Shown: piece by piece, positions 22,859-34,197 of the stretch
How positions within the stretch are numbered: the stretch's first letter is position 1
Layout: the number at the start of each line of letters is the position of its first letter
Assembly (NCBI GenBank): GCA_905178155.1
Contig: CAJINV010000002.1
Coordinates: forward strand, 13,026,480-13,090,479
Source of the DNA: Amoebophrya sp. A120
Taxonomy: Eukaryota; Sar; Dinophyceae; Syndiniales; Amoebophryaceae
DNA length: 64,000 bases
Reading direction: 5' to 3'
Position numbers and translations under genes: made by a program
Notes under the pieces: generated by a model
Told to the model about the DNA's origin: nothing
The model's database searches: none
Seen by the model: the letters and a program-made list of their open reading frames with translations, nothing else

Positions 22859-24352
22859 ATGCCGATTCTCTGCAGTCGGAAGAAGGTTTTGGTAGCGATG
22901 TTGGTCTGTCTTCAGCAATTCTGTCACGCTGTTCAGCCTCACCAAAGAAGCCGGCTGCTTCGAAACAACTCGTTGCCACTTCAGCGAGCGGAGTGCTGCG
23001 CGGACGGCTCCGAGGATGAGACGTGGGGACCTCGCTGCGACTCCGACCGGGAAGAAGGTGCCGCGGAGGAATCGGAAAACGACGGGGGAATGGCGATGAA
23101 CGACCAAGACGCCGCCTCAGCCAGCAGCAGTCGGGTCGAAGATGACGTAACCGGTGGTGAAAACCTCCGTGCTGAACTGCAGCCATCAACGCGTTTCCAC
23201 GATATGGCAGCCCGGTGCTTTGCCGCACAGAATCTGGAGACGCCGGACGACGAAAAGTGCCGGCAGGATCGGCAGCTTGCACGCGCGGAGGAGCGAAAAA
23301 CCAGCGACGAGGAGCTCGAAAGAAAGCTCGATCTCGACCGCGCGAAATTTCGCGCGCTCCTTGCAGAAAACACAGCCACGCTTCAGCAAAAGGCACAGGA
23401 TGAGAAAAACGCACTTGACGCACGAGACAGGGAGCGGAACGCGCAACTCCAGAGAAAGCGCGAAAGGTACAATGAAGCAAGGGCACGTTTGAGCCAGAAA
23501 CGCGAGGAAAAGGACAAAGACGCGATCGAGGGCGACCCGGTTGTGGAAGCGGCGCGGAAGAAAAATGAGCAGCATAGTCTCTCAAGGGCCCAGGTGCGCA
23601 ACCAGTACACGGAAATGGCGAAAAATTGTCACGCGCGCAGAGAAGAAGAGAGCGCGAAACACGCGAACCGCGCCAGAGAGGCGCAGGAAGCTGCGGAGAA
23701 GTCCGCGCGCGACCTTGCACACGCACGCGGCGCCACTGAAAAGAAAGAACGCGAAACAGCTCAGGAGAACGAGGCTACTCAGAGGTCGAACAACGAAGTA
23801 GCAAAGCAGCTAAGAACAAAGCAGGAATGGAACCAAACTGCAAAGCAGCAAAAGCAAGCGTTGGAGAGAAAGGCAAACAAGCTCCAGCACGAGCGCGAAA
23901 AAACTTGTGCGGAGCTACCTCGCCTGTCACACGACAATAAGCGGATTCGGGATTCCACTAGGCGTCTCCGAAACGAGAAAAGTCAAGTGGCTGCGTCGTA
24001 GAGTCACTACAGAACAAGGACGAGAGTTCTATCTACACCAATTTTCTCGCAACAATGCGCCTGCGAATCCGTTCGAGTGCGTCTTAATTTTTTATACTTA
24101 GCTATGATTCTGCCGCGAAGAAATTTGGAGACGTCCTCAGATACTGTGATGAAAGAAACAGTTTTTACTACGACACAAACGAAGTCGCTGTGCTTGGCTC
24201 TAGCAGGGTAGGCAGTGGAGAATATCAAAGAGCGTCGTGCCCCACAGGTTTGCCGTTTTCCTAGGCTGCTTTCAGCTACTTTTCAATTCGAGAAGACTCA
24301 ACCAGCAGTACACGTGACCCGTCGCCTGCGAGAGAAGCGGCTGCTGTGTTAG
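22859..24352 (+). CDS. Secreted coiled-coil protein, three exons
   Basis: Exons 22859-23997, 24102-24207 and 24248-24352 (TAG 24350-24352) join in phase and give about 449 aa. The ATG at 22859 starts a signal peptide (KKVLVAMLVCLQQFCHA); the open frame extends further up but without a better start. After an acidic Ser/Asp/Glu-rich region (residues 45-110), residues about 150-375 form a long charged coiled coil rich in Glu, Arg, Lys, Ala and Gln. The two small exons encode a Tyr/Phe-containing segment (RYCDERNSFYYDTNE) and a basic tail. The introns are 104 and 40 nt. Function unknown. A secreted or organellar structural role is plausible from the signal peptide and coil. Confidence 0.7.
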
Positions 24353-25194
24353 AAGTTAGTTGTGGTGGATAATTTTTCGAAAATCTTTATTTTTTGAATG
24401 CACTCTAGAGAAAATACTTACAAACACCGTCTTCTCAGCTTGGCAGCCATATCTTGCTTTAAGGTTTCACTTTTCATTAGGAAGTACATATTTTCCGGTA
24501 TGGCAGATCGTGAAAAATTGCAGTGTAAGATTTGGATACTTCGGCATTTTTCAGCACTATGTATCGACTCATCTGTATGCGTTCATCTGGACTCCAGCAG
24601 GGCACGCTCGATCATAGATACGTAAAGTTATGTTGTGTGTGGAAAATATACATCTCTGGCTGTTGGTGTGGAAATATTCATTTGAATTTTGGACAAAGAA
24701 AAAGCTCACTGATTTATTCTTGGCAACTTCGAAAGTTGGAAAATTTTCATAAGCTCGACAGCCACTACATGCCCAATGGGCAATATAAAAATTTCGCAGT
24801 GTGACAAAAACATGTTCCTCGCCCACCCAATTATGAACGTGCCCACGCGCGACGATGCTCTAGAGGTCTCCTCCTGTATGATTACTTGAAAAAATGTGCT
24901 CGGAATACATAGAATCAGGTAGTTGTAATTCCAGGTAGCTGTAGTTCCGTTCTTCGCTCAAGAAGCAGGTCCACAGCAAGTGCCAGTTCCTTTTTTCAGC
25001 GGGGCAAAGTCCCAACAACGGATTTTTATTGAAATAGCGCTAAGGGAAAAAAGGTAAGTAAACGCGTTTCCACCTTGTCGCATGAACACAAACAAACAAA
25101 CCATACATTTCTCATGTTCCTGGATAATAGTGGAAACATTTCCAATTCTTCGTTGAAAAGTGGCATTCCTTTTTTGATTTTTTTTTATCGCCAG
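24353..25194. other. No gene resolved
   Basis: AT-rich stretch with short open frames only. It may contain 5' exons of the gene whose exons are read from 25195 onward. Confidence 0.35.
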
Positions 25195-25447
25195 ACCCCT
25201 TGGAAGATCCAGAAAGTGAAATTCGGCCAAGAGACGAAGGCAAGAGTAGGTACTTATGAAGCGGATGCGCAGTAAAAGATAAACAAGAGTCACAGTATAT
25301 TAAGAACCAGAAATGATGACTGTATTGCAGAGCAAATAAAGGCTTCGATCATTTTTATTCACCTGGTAATGTGGAAGCCGGGACGCCACGTTGTTGGTTG
25401 TCCTTTTTACAAGATCCATACTCGCAACTATTCTACACAATGGTTGC
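25195..25447 (+). pseudogene. 5' exons of a gene split by a LINE insertion
   Basis: Exons 25195-25245 (acidic, DPESEIRPRDEGK-like), 25331-25365 and 25414-25447 are read. All have AG before and GT after, except the last, which runs into the 17-bp duplicated site of the LINE. The exons before the LINE agree in phase at the final junction. Joining 25414-25447 to 28414-28523 across the insertion gives a 144-nt exon, phase 0 at both ends, continuing the same frame. The insertion therefore interrupts what looks like a coding exon. Product not recognised. Upstream exons are unknown. Confidence 0.42.
25431..25447 (+). repeat. LINE target-site duplication, left copy
   Basis: 17 bases (TTCTACACAATGGTTGC), identical to 28397-28413 and directly flanking the retroelement. 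Confidence 0.85.
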
Positions 25448-26731
25448 AACAAGATTCAAGTCTTCCCCATGAGCAAAATAGCTAGCAGGTTTCGTCTTCG
25501 CGACCCCGCAGAGATAAAGAAGCACAAGCTGAAAAACAACGCGCGGCGAATGATCTCGCGCCTGATTGAGAAGGAGGCCAGGCGACATCTAACAAGAGCA
25601 GACACGATGGTCACTTTCACGGACGGAGGGGCCATAGGCGACAGAGGAAGCGGGGGCGGTGCAACATGGCACAAGGTCCTCCCGACAGCACCGAGACCCG
25701 CGCCAGTAGTAGCCAGCTTCTGCGGAGTAGAATCGAAAATCCATTTTGAATTAGAAATCAACCCGGACTCCTTCGACGGCGAGTGTTTCGGGCTGATGCA
25801 CCAGATTAACGAAATAATAGAGAAAATCCCAGCAGCAGTGCTAAAATCAATAAAAAGACACGTCTTCTACATCGATTCAAACGGGCTGGTGATGGCGATA
25901 GAAGCACTGCGAGACAAATCCAACGTGATGGTGATCGACATCGTGAAGGCCCTGGAGCGTCTTGAACAAGCATCGGCGCCGGGGGTAGAGATTATTATCA
26001 ACTGGTGCCCGTCGCACCTAGGGTGTTACTTTAACGACTTTGCAGACGCAATGGCAACAAGAGGCCTGAAGCACGTAGGAGACTCGTCACAGGGACGTAA
26101 AACCTTTGAAAAAGTAATAACCGAAAAACTTCTGCGGAAGATCGTGAGTCAGATAGTCTACAGCTGCCCAAGAGGACACAGCAGCACCCACCCCGCCTTA
26201 CTACGCAGGTCCGAACAGCTCGGGCAGTACCAAAGTGACGAAAAGCGCCCTCGTTTCATAGACAACGTCATGTTTTTGGTATGGCTAGGGGTGGGAAACC
26301 AGGGCCAGTTAGGCATGGGTAAGACAGTGCACGACCAAAAGAACCCTAAAAGCAGCTACATGAGTTGTCCGATCTGTGAGAAAAAAGTAACCCCAAGCAC
26401 TGACCACGTTTTGTTTGAGTGCGAAGATGTGCATTTAGTGCAATTGCGAAAAGAACATCTAGGCTGGCCACGACTTAAGTCGTGCGAATCTCGCATAAGT
26501 TTCTTAAAGGAGCCGAAAAACGTGAAGAACGTGTTGAACTACTACGAAGCCGCCTCGAGACAGCACACGGGAATCCTAGCGACGGGGCTAGCGAACGCGA
26601 TACGGGCGGGGCAGGAGAAGTTCAGCGCGGCGGAGTTCCAGGAGGTCGTGGAGTGGCAACCCGAAAAAGCACAAACGAAAGTGCACGAACGGGACCTGGA
26701 AAAAATTGCGAAGTGGATCGGCGATCTGTAG
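25448..26731 (+). CDS. RNase H + CCHC-like zinc knuckle, LINE ORF fragment
   Basis: The frame is open from the left end of the element; the first internal ATG is 25469. The RNase H fold is complete by motif: FTDGG with the first Asp (codon 25622), DGECFG with Glu, FYIDSNG with the second Asp, and NWCPSHLGCYFNDFADAMA with His and the last Asp. The order and spacing match the RNase H domain found after reverse transcriptase in LINEs. About 100 residues later CPICEKK then HVLFEC gives a C-x2-C-x9-H-x4-C knuckle, as at the C-terminus of LINE ORF2 proteins. Downstream is a basic helical tail ending WIGDL. With no reverse transcriptase and a truncated 5' end, it is a dead copy. No frameshift or stop interrupts the remaining frame, so the insertion looks recent. 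Confidence 0.85.
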   Translation, partial: NKIQVFPMSKIASRFRLRDPAEIKKHKLKNNARRMISRLIEKEARRHLTRADTMVTFTDGGAIGDRGSGGGATWHKVLPTAPRPAPVVASFCGVESKIHFELEINPDSFDGECFGLMHQINEIIEKIPAAVLKSIKRHVFYIDSNGLVMAIEALRDKSNVMVIDIVKALERLEQASAPGVEIIINWCPSHLGCYFNDFADAMATRGLKHVGDSSQGRKTFEKVITEKLLRKIVSQIVYSCPRGHSSTHPALLRRSEQLGQYQSDEKRPRFIDNVMFLVWLGVGNQGQLGMGKTVHDQKNPKSSYMSCPICEKKVTPSTDHVLFECEDVHLVQLRKEHLGWPRLKSCESRISFLKEPKNVKNVLNYYEAASRQHTGILATGLANAIRAGQEKFSAAEFQEVVEWQPEKAQTKVHERDLEKIAKWIGDL

Positions 26732-28396
26732 CTCGACGGCGACAGCAGCAGGAGAAACAGCAGAAAAAGAGGCACCGCGCAGCTTCTTCCCTTCTGCTGA
26801 TTAGCGCGGCGCCAATCACCGGACGAAAAAACCACAGCCCCGACCACCCCCAGAGCCTGTCTTCTCAGGCACAATTTTGCCACCGAGCGAGACCGCAGGG
26901 CAGCACCGCGAGGCGCTGCAGAAATCCCCACCCTCCCCCCCACAGCCTGGCCATGGTGGCAAGAGATACCCCAGGCGGCAGGGCAAGTGTGGGGCGTTAG
27001 TGCGGGAGGAGCGGAACCACACACAGTGCGTCCCCTGGGCTCTCCGGAGCCGGAAGTCAGGCACCGTGGGTGCGCCAAGTGGGAGGTGGGGATAGGAGAG
27101 CAGCAACAGGAAGATCGGGAAAAGTGAGATAATGTTGAGGCGCGTGTTGAGGTTGAAACTTAGCTATAGGCACCACGCTGCAGTGCATAGTTAAGAAGAA
27201 CGAAGAACGCGAAAACTGTCCCTACTGAGCTCGGTCGCGAGTGCAATGCGCGGAGGGCATCAGAGGTGAACAGTATACATAGACAGCAGCTGTCGCTCAC
27301 CCGCCAAACCCTTCCTAGAAAAGCGAGCTTAGATAGAAGTGCTTAGATAAAAGTGCCACGAAAGTATACAAAAAGCTCAAGACGTCTAAGCCCATATGGC
27401 TTACGCGCTAAAATAGCCGCGTCGAGCCGTCGCAGGGGATCCGCTTGGCTTTGAAGGCTCGTCTGAAGAGGGGTTTTCCTTTGTTCGGTTCGCCAGCAGG
27501 TTGCGTGGAAGAGCACCTGCGGGGACCTGTCGTCTTTTGTTCAGCTTTTCAGGTTCATTCAAACATTAGCCCGCTTTAAGCCTAAATCTTGACTTTTACG
27601 TGCGCGCCAAGAACGGTAAGCTCGAGACAGCGGCGGTGCTACAAGGCCACAGGTAAACCATCCCTACGCCTTCCGGTTTGACCTTGACGAACTGACTACC
27701 AAAACTGTCCCGGATTCACCCACGTAAGCCTCCGACGAAGGTAACGCCACCGCAACTTCCGCGGGTAGATCAGACGGACCACAGAAAGGCGTTGCGAGGT
27801 GGAAACGGCATCACGATAGCGGGAGAGCGGATACAAGGCCTTCGTTCTACTGTGTGGTGTGCGTTGTTTACAAGTCCTGTCTAGCTTGCTATTTGTTCTG
27901 CTGGCGCTATTGCGCCAGCTATTGCGCTTGCTGCGCTTACAACTTACTTGTTCCTCTGCGCTATTGCGCTTGCTATTTGCTCTGCTGGTGAATATGAAAA
28001 TTTTACTGTTTGGTCTCCGCTTGTGGATGACCGGCGATTCGCGCCTGCTCTGGTCTGCTAGCCGCGCGTTACTCTTTCAGTTCGTGTGGGCTCCTGGTGC
28101 TGCGATCACCGTCGGGAGTTGAACAACATGAGAACATAAGGACGTCGGAGGTTTGAGAGCTTTATACTTTTCGACTTCTTACTACTTTTTGATCCTTTTG
28201 CAGCATTCACGCACAGCCAGGATCTTTGTGTAGTTCGAAGCCCGCCGAAGTTTTGCGCGCGGATTTAGCTTTCTTACCCCCCTCGAAAAAAGGGGAGTCT
28301 CCAGACCCTTCAGGTCGTCCCTGCCGCCGGTGGTCACGTCCGCGTGGCGCTATCAGCTATCAGCTATCAGCTATATAGGTTATCTCTCTCTCTCTC
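25448..28396 (+). mobile_element. 5'-truncated non-LTR retrotransposon (LINE) with RNase H
   Basis: A 2949-bp insertion bounded by a perfect 17-bp direct repeat. The left end starts inside an open frame, and only the RNase H and zinc-knuckle end of the ORF remains; no reverse transcriptase motifs are present. A 1.66-kb GC-rich 3' region follows the stop. It ends in CTATCAG repeats (near 28349-28370) and a TC run, abutting the right duplication. This is the usual outcome of target-primed reverse transcription. Degenerate GCGCTATTGCGC palindromes lie near 27900-27985. Confidence 0.85.
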
Positions 28397-28413
28397 TTCT
28401 ACACAATGGTTGC
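28397..28413 (+). repeat. LINE target-site duplication, right copy
   Basis: Identical to 25431-25447. The sequence resumes the interrupted exon immediately after. Confidence 0.85.
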
Positions 28414-29986
28414 CGAGCATGCCGCCTTTAGATGTTGCGAATGATCCAAACAACGACAATATCAGCATGTTGATCACGATCATGATCAGTCGCATGGTTG
28501 GAGAAGGAGCAACTGTAGACGTGGTGAAAAAAAAAAATCCTAGCACACGAGCCTGTTCATCTGTTTTTTGATCCGCCAGCATCCTACTTCCCCCAGCCTT
28601 GTTTTTCTACCCAGGATCTCGCTTGGTGCTTTACCATTAATTATCGCAAGTCCTCTACATCCAATGAATGTTCCTGGTCTGTGCCAGTCTTTTGCTGAAA
28701 ATCGCCTTCGCGCGCAGGAGAAGTTTAACATTTTCTTGATCATCATCGTCTTCATTTACTCTCACATTGGGCTCTCATCGAACACGAAAGTCGCAGCCCA
28801 CCAGGATACCTAATCATTCTGTTGGTAGTTGAGAACAAAATCTGCTATCTTCTGTCTGTGTGTTTCTTGTTGATGCATCTACGATTCATACAATGCGGAT
28901 CCTCTTGACCTGGCTTTCGTCGGAGCTGGTATCTAACAGGACCTTCGGCGTCCTGGGAGCTTTCCGTGTCGAACGAACACAGCTCCAGAGCAGAAAAGGT
29001 TTTTGGCGCGTTCTCGCAAATGAAGACGCCACGTTGTCAGCACCAACAGAATTATCTCAGCGTTTGCAGGGAGGACGCTGGTCTGATAGGCGCTCCTCTT
29101 GCTCCGCTCAGGGATCCCTGCGTCGTGCCTCCTATAATGACGAATCCATTGCCGCTACTACAAGTGCGCGCGTATCACATAGAAAAGTCTGAGTAGAATA
29201 CCATGGATTTTGATTCTTTGCAGGCAAAACCACAGTTGTGCGCAAGGGTAAAAAGGTGCGGTTTACGCCGACACTGGAGCTTGTGCTTGACACGACTTAT
29301 GCGTGCGGCTTAATAGTACAATTGCGGACCTCTCTACTCTTGCCTTCCGTGGACCGCCCCGGCTCGAATCAAAATCAATCCATATGAAATACTACAACTT
29401 TTCTGTGGGACCACGCACGCACATCATTGACTCCTCCCGTGGCCTTGCTCTGCTTCGAGGAAATCATGACAGAGAAGTGGACATGCACATAAGCACTGGA
29501 GAAGAGGACGCAGACCGGCGACATGAAGCAAGTTTGCTTTGCCGCGAGCGCATCTGGATATCCGAAAGAAAAGTAAATCCGTACCAGAAAGAGAGCTGAA
29601 TTTGTGTTGCTGTTGCTGTTTTTCTGTCACAAAAAAAGCTTCTGGCGATGATCTGCAGCAGGAGGAGCAAGCTTCTGTCGTGCATGATGGAGAACGTAAT
29701 CCCGTCTAGTGTGACAAGGTCAAGAAAGGTGCTGATAAAACATTACCTCTCATGCTGAACATCAAAGACACAAAAAACATCATGACAAATTTATTTTTTC
29801 TCTGGTGTGGTGGGCTTTTCATTTTCTTTGTGATACAGGAGTCAAAACGACGAACTTCGCGATGATCAGATGGACAATACCCAGCGGGCTCGGTACGAGC
29901 AAAGACTCGCCGACCTGAGACTGCAAGCAGAAGAACAGCTACGCGAAAATCTATTCCGGCGAAATGTGGCCCGTCAGTCAAGATGA
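28414..29986 (+). CDS. 3' exons of the gene split by the LINE
   Basis: Exon parts read: 28414-28523 (phase 0 end), 28580-28722, about 28940-29192, about 29224-29290, about 29400-29572, 29639-29718 and 29839-29986 (TGA 29984-29986). The first two and the last two junctions agree in phase. The middle ones do not close with the sites I tried. The last exon is a charged helical segment (YEQRLADLRLQAEEQLREN), probably coiled coil. Earlier exons are mixed, with DREVDMHISTGEEDADRRHE near 29460-29515. No family recognised. This appears to be the continuation of the exons at 25195-25447. Confidence 0.45.
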
Positions 29987-30380
29987 TCTTGAAACAAAAG
30001 CTAAGCATGGTGTAATGAAATTATTGGCCGCATAACAGTATGTGTTTTTCTTGCTGGTTGTGCTTGTAAGTACCGATCCGTCCATGGCAACTGTAGACAG
30101 TCTATCATCCACGGATCCTCGAGAACGCCAGAACTCGACCATGCGCAGGCTTGCGTGCAGGTAGCTGCAGTGCAGCATGAAGTGCGACGCTAGATTGAGG
30201 TTAGCGAGCTCCATGATCGAACCTGTATTGTGGCGTGACAAAGAAATGCCCACACAAAGTGCATTCCGCATCAAGGAAAAAAACGCCTGCTTTTTTGTAA
30301 CATGCCGCTTCTGTGCAAGGATGCATGAGGGACGCGTCCGCTTTTCACGGTGATAGCGAGCCCTGCGATATGAGGAGCAG

Positions 30381-30935
30381 GTGTCTCTCTGGAGAAGAGA
30401 AAGCCAGCTACGGAACCGAAAACGACAACAAGAGGAGGAAGAGGTTGAAGCGGCGACTGATCGCGTGTTGACCGAAATACCGCAATGCAAAGGTCCCCCC
30501 CGAGGAAACGCGGTTGAATTTTGTACATTACGGCAGCGAGTGCCTCGCGGACCATCTTGCATATGCCCGGATCAACAAGACAAATTCAGTCTGTCTTTTC
30601 TCTTTGTGTTAGCAGACCCGCAAAAATCCACGACGAGGAACGCAGTGACTAAAAGCCCAAGCAGAAATGATCTAGAGAAAAGGCAAGAATTTGCTTTGCG
30701 TGATTTAGCAGCTACATTGTGCGCGGGGGCTGTTCTGCTCTATGCCTTTTATGCTTTTTGTCGGCTGCATTCAAATGATGTTGATAGCGACCCACGGGGG
30801 GCCGCTATCAGCGTCATGATCTCATATGTAGTGAGGTCACCGAACGGCTCTAGCCTGCCAGTTTTCTTGCCATGCCCCGCCAAAAACGCCCGGCAGTTTT
30901 GTTCCAGCCTGTGCAAAGAGAGTTTTTTCGCTTGA
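30381..30935 (+). CDS. Coiled-coil protein with one membrane segment (partial model)
   Basis: The open frame begins with a Glu/Arg/Gln-rich helix (RNRKRQQEEEEVEAATDRV), likely coiled coil. It has a mixed middle and a single hydrophobic segment (LAATLCAGAVLLYAFYAFC) at about 30707-30765. This would suit a membrane-anchored protein. The last 50 codons run into the GC-rich block at 30880 and are suspect. A minus-strand frame also spans 29978-30562, but its composition is less protein-like. Start and upstream exons are not established. Confidence 0.35.
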   Translation: MSLWRRESQLRNRKRQQEEEEVEAATDRVLTEIPQCKGPPRGNAVEFCTLRQRVPRGPSCICPDQQDKFSLSFLFVLADPQKSTTRNAVTKSPSRNDLEKRQEFALRDLAATLCAGAVLLYAFYAFCRLHSNDVDSDPRGAAISVMISYVVRSPNGSSLPVFLPCPAKNARQFCSSLCKESFFA

Positions 30936-31440
30936 AAAAAATCAAAGCGCGCCAGCCTGTTGGGCTTTGCCGTCAACGAATCGCCGGCGGATTCTATCGA
31001 TCGCCGCTGGAGAACACGACGCAAGGGAGCCGGCAAAAGGGGCGCCCTTCTGACGCGCCCACCGCCTTGGTTTCTGGCGACTTTGGGCGCCCAAAAAGGC
31101 GCCCCAAAAAGACGAGCCCAAAATAAGAACAGCGAAACCGCATGGCGCGGCCGCGATTTCGGAGCATTAATTTTGGGCGGCCGCGGGTGCGGCCGCCTTG
31201 CTTTTCGCCGGTTTCTAATCGGAGGAGGCTTTGCAAAAAGCGCCGGCGCGAAAAATAAAAACGGGAAAAAGAAAAAGCGCGCCGCGCGCGCGAAGCCAAT
31301 CCGCATGCTATGGGCCCCGTTTTCCTTTGGTTTTTGGGCGCCCCCCGTGGCGCCCGGATCGGGCCCGCGTCGGGGCTGGCTTTCTTAAGGGAATTTCGAA
31401 AATTTGCCAAAAATCTTTGGGGTTTTTGAATTGGCCGCCA
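30880..31440. repeat. GC-rich block with NotI-like and GGCGCC-like palindromes
   Basis: A compositionally distinct block inside AT-richer DNA. It holds three GCGGCCGC octamers within about 50 bp (31147-31196) and inverted pairs of the GGGCGCC type near 31085-31105 and 31337-31352. It is open in several frames on both strands, including a 237-codon minus-strand frame (30994-31707) rich in Arg, Pro and Phe. It lacks the ACTAGT array of the other two GC-rich elements. It may be an unrelated repeat family. Confidence 0.45.
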
Positions 31441-31731
31441 TTCCGTGAGGCGTAATGTTATCCACGACGGCACGGCGGGGCCGCAAAAAGCATAACCCCG
31501 GCAAAGGCGACGGTCGGCAAGAAGGCGGCTATATTTGGCATCGTTCTTGTCAATGAACATCAGTTGCATAAACGTCAACTGTGACGACTTGCACGCACAA
31601 AGATCACTCGAACCTAGGGGCGGGACTCTCTTCACCCTTAACAAGAGCGCGCGAGACAGAACTAGCCCTTTCGGAACAGCGAGAGACACGCGCAAAAGCA
31701 CTCGCAAAGGAGCGCGCCATAGGGCTCGAGC

Positions 31732-32790
31732 ATGAGTTTCAGCTTATCTGATGTAAGTATCACAGTCATGGGGTCAGAAAAGACGCAGAGAAGCACTATT
31801 TCCACCTGTGATCAGGCAGATGAGTCCTTGCTCTTGCATACCAATGCGCGATATGCTTGGCGGTGGTAAATGAACTTGTTGAATGCCGGCTCGTCTAGTA
31901 GACAAGTTGCATTATCGCAAAAAAAAAATGGACATCGCTCTATTGAAAACGTAAGTCGCATAAAAGATTGATATGGGAGGGGCATTCAATAAATACGTCA
32001 CGTCAGCATTCGTGGCACTTTTCTGCTCACAAGCATTCAAGTTCAGCATGAGTGAGGCACACTTTCTCCTCAGATACTAGGCATGACACCAAACTTGCTT
32101 TCTCTGATCCCACCGCACTTACACTGCATTTCGCTGGGGTTGGAGCAAGCCCGTATTAGGACGCTAACCCGTGACAATGAGGTCATCGATACATGGTCTG
32201 CACAAAGGATGGCTGAGATAGAAGCTGCTCTCCATCGCAAGCTGGAGTCGGACGAGAACGAACGGCGCGACCTGAGGCGGAGGATGCAGCATGCAAACTC
32301 GGAATTAAGGCGCCTGCGTCAGGAACACAGCCACGCACAGCATGCATTGCGCGAAAACGATCGTGCGCTTGCAAGACAGCAGCAGCACGACCGCGCGGAG
32401 ATCGCACGCCTGGAACGGCGCGTGGCCGAGATCGAGGCTCGTCTCCGTAGAGATCAGCGGGAGAAGCATGAAGCAGAAGAAAAGGTCCGTAAAGCAACAG
32501 ACGAAAATAACGAGGTAAAGGCCGCACTACAGGAAGCGCGAAACCAGAAGAGGGAGCGAGACCGGAAACGAGCCGAAGAAGAAAAGCGCAGGAGGGAAGA
32601 AGAAGAGCGGCGAAGGCAAGAAGAAGCGCGACGCAAGCAGGAAGAGGACGAACGGAACCGCGAAACTCAGCGTACTCGGCACAGATCGGCGAGCCCTGAG
32701 TGGCCTTCCCCGCCTTCCCCGCCTTCCCCGCCTAGGGCACGAAGTCCATCCCCATATGATTGGGGTTTCCATTACAACGTCGGACACTAG
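31732..32790 (+). CDS. Coiled-coil protein with Pro/Ser tail, two exons
   Basis: Exon 1 is a mere seven codons (31732-31752, MSFSLSD), ending at a perfect GTAAGT donor. Exon 2 starts at 32074 after CTCCTCAG, phase 0, and runs to TAG 32788-32790, giving about 245 aa. Residues about 40-200 form a long coiled coil of Arg, Glu, Gln, Ala and Lys, with KRRREEEERRRQEEARRKQ near the end. The C-terminus is Ser/Pro-rich (three PPSPPSP-like units) and finishes with an aromatic DWGFHY segment. No signal peptide. A cytoskeletal or scaffold role is a guess. Start choice rests on the strong donor. Confidence 0.65.
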
Positions 32791-32863
32791 AAGCTTCCCA
32801 AAATAAACGCTGCGACATCCCATTTATCTGCGGCGGAAGCTTTCCTGTGCCGCCTCGCTGTCC

Positions 32864-33779
32864 ATGTCCAAGCTTTGCAGCGACGCAGCTTTCGTTTTGC
32901 TTCTTGTTGGACTTTCTGGTGGTGTATTAAAGAACTACCACCTGGGAGCTATTATAAATATATCTCGTACTACGTAGTGATACCAAATGGAAGCCCAGTA
33001 CTGCTAGACGGAAAGAGCCGTCGGAACATCGCGGCCGACGAAAATACTTGTTTTGTAAATCTTCAGCTCCTTGTAGTTCTAGTTGGGTTTGTTTTTGTTC
33101 GTCCTGTACGTCTGATGTGGATAATATCCCATTGCGGTCATTTCTATTTTTTTCGTCTCCTAAGAGTGCAGCCCGCATTGGTACTCTCAGAGGCAAATAA
33201 GCTTATACTGAAACTAGAAAGAAGGTGGACAATTCAGAATACTTCTTCCGACCTCTGGTGCGCACCATGGTACCAGTTCCAGACGGGAGAATGTCACTTC
33301 TTGCAGTTATTTCGACGAAAGTGTAAAATTGGCTGCGTAATTTAGATATTCGTGCGCTAGGAATAGGATGGCATGTATAATAACAGCTACATTCATAGGA
33401 AGCCAATGCCAGCGTTACGGTCCATGGACATATTCCGAAATCACTGCCGAAGGAACGGAAGGGGGACAACCGAGGAAAGACGAAAGCCTGCAAGGAAAAA
33501 ACCAAACGCCAGAACGAGAACATACAGCGACAAAGAGAGGAAGCACAGCGGCAGATGCAGGACTTCATCGCGGAAATCAGCGGCAGGCGCTGGGAAAGAG
33601 TTCCCAGTGCCGGAGGCAAATACTGGCAAACGACGAAAACCGACGACGATCCGACCGCGGTGCAGTTCGAAATTGAAGCCGAGGACTTTTGTGAAAGCAC
33701 CGGCCGAGAAGAATACAGAGTGCGTGGCGTCTGGTTCCAGAAGATGAGTGATGGAACCTACGCCGCCAGAGCGGTGTGA
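32864..33779 (+). CDS. Small secreted protein, multi-exon
   Basis: Exon 1 begins at ATG 32864 and encodes a signal peptide (MSKLCSDAAFVLLLVGLSGG), ending at a GT near 32922. Two well-supported 3' exons are about 33219-33320 (with a YFFRPLVRTMVPVPDGRMS segment) and 33399-33779 (TGA 33777-33779). They are joined in phase 0 by a 78-nt GT-AG intron. The last exon has a basic helix (RQNENIQRQREEAQRQMQDF) then a compact, mixed beta-like region with Trp, Tyr and Asp (KYWQTTKTDDDPTAV). One or two exons between 32925 and 33219 remain undefined. The product may be a secreted effector-like protein, but only the signal peptide supports that. Confidence 0.52.
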
Positions 33780-34197
33780 ACGAAAGAAAAGGAAGTGATG
33801 ATGATGAAGAAGATACATTTGTAAGCACATCCGAGAAACGCGTGAGCAAACGATGAGACTCTCAAAAGGATACAAGCTTGTTGTGAATGAATGAATGAAT
33901 GAATTATTATATATCTGTGCCTCCATCTACTTGTTGTTCGTTTTATGATCTACTCCATTGCTCTCAACAGTTTGCATCATTGCATTGGGCCTCTTCAAAA
34001 GAATATACATTATTGAGAGCGCGAAGCTCCGACAGGGGGAAGCGCTGGAGTTTGGACTATTGGGCACCCAAAGATGATCTTTCCTAGTTGTTAATACATA
34101 TATTTTCTGTTTCATTCCGAGGAAATTCCGTTGACGCAAAAAACCATGATATCGCACTCGAGCTGGTGCATGTGGACAATTCATTGTGCTTAATGCA
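33780..34197. other. Intergenic, no gene seen
   Basis: AT-rich spacer with a short GAAT tandem (33886-33904, GAATGAATGAATGAATGAA). Nothing else recognised. Confidence 0.45.

Noticed and set aside
30994-31707. 237-codon minus-strand open frame
   Set aside because: It spans the NotI-rich block and is Arg/Pro/Phe-biased without any recognisable domain. I treat it as compositional, though a repeat-encoded peptide cannot be fully excluded.
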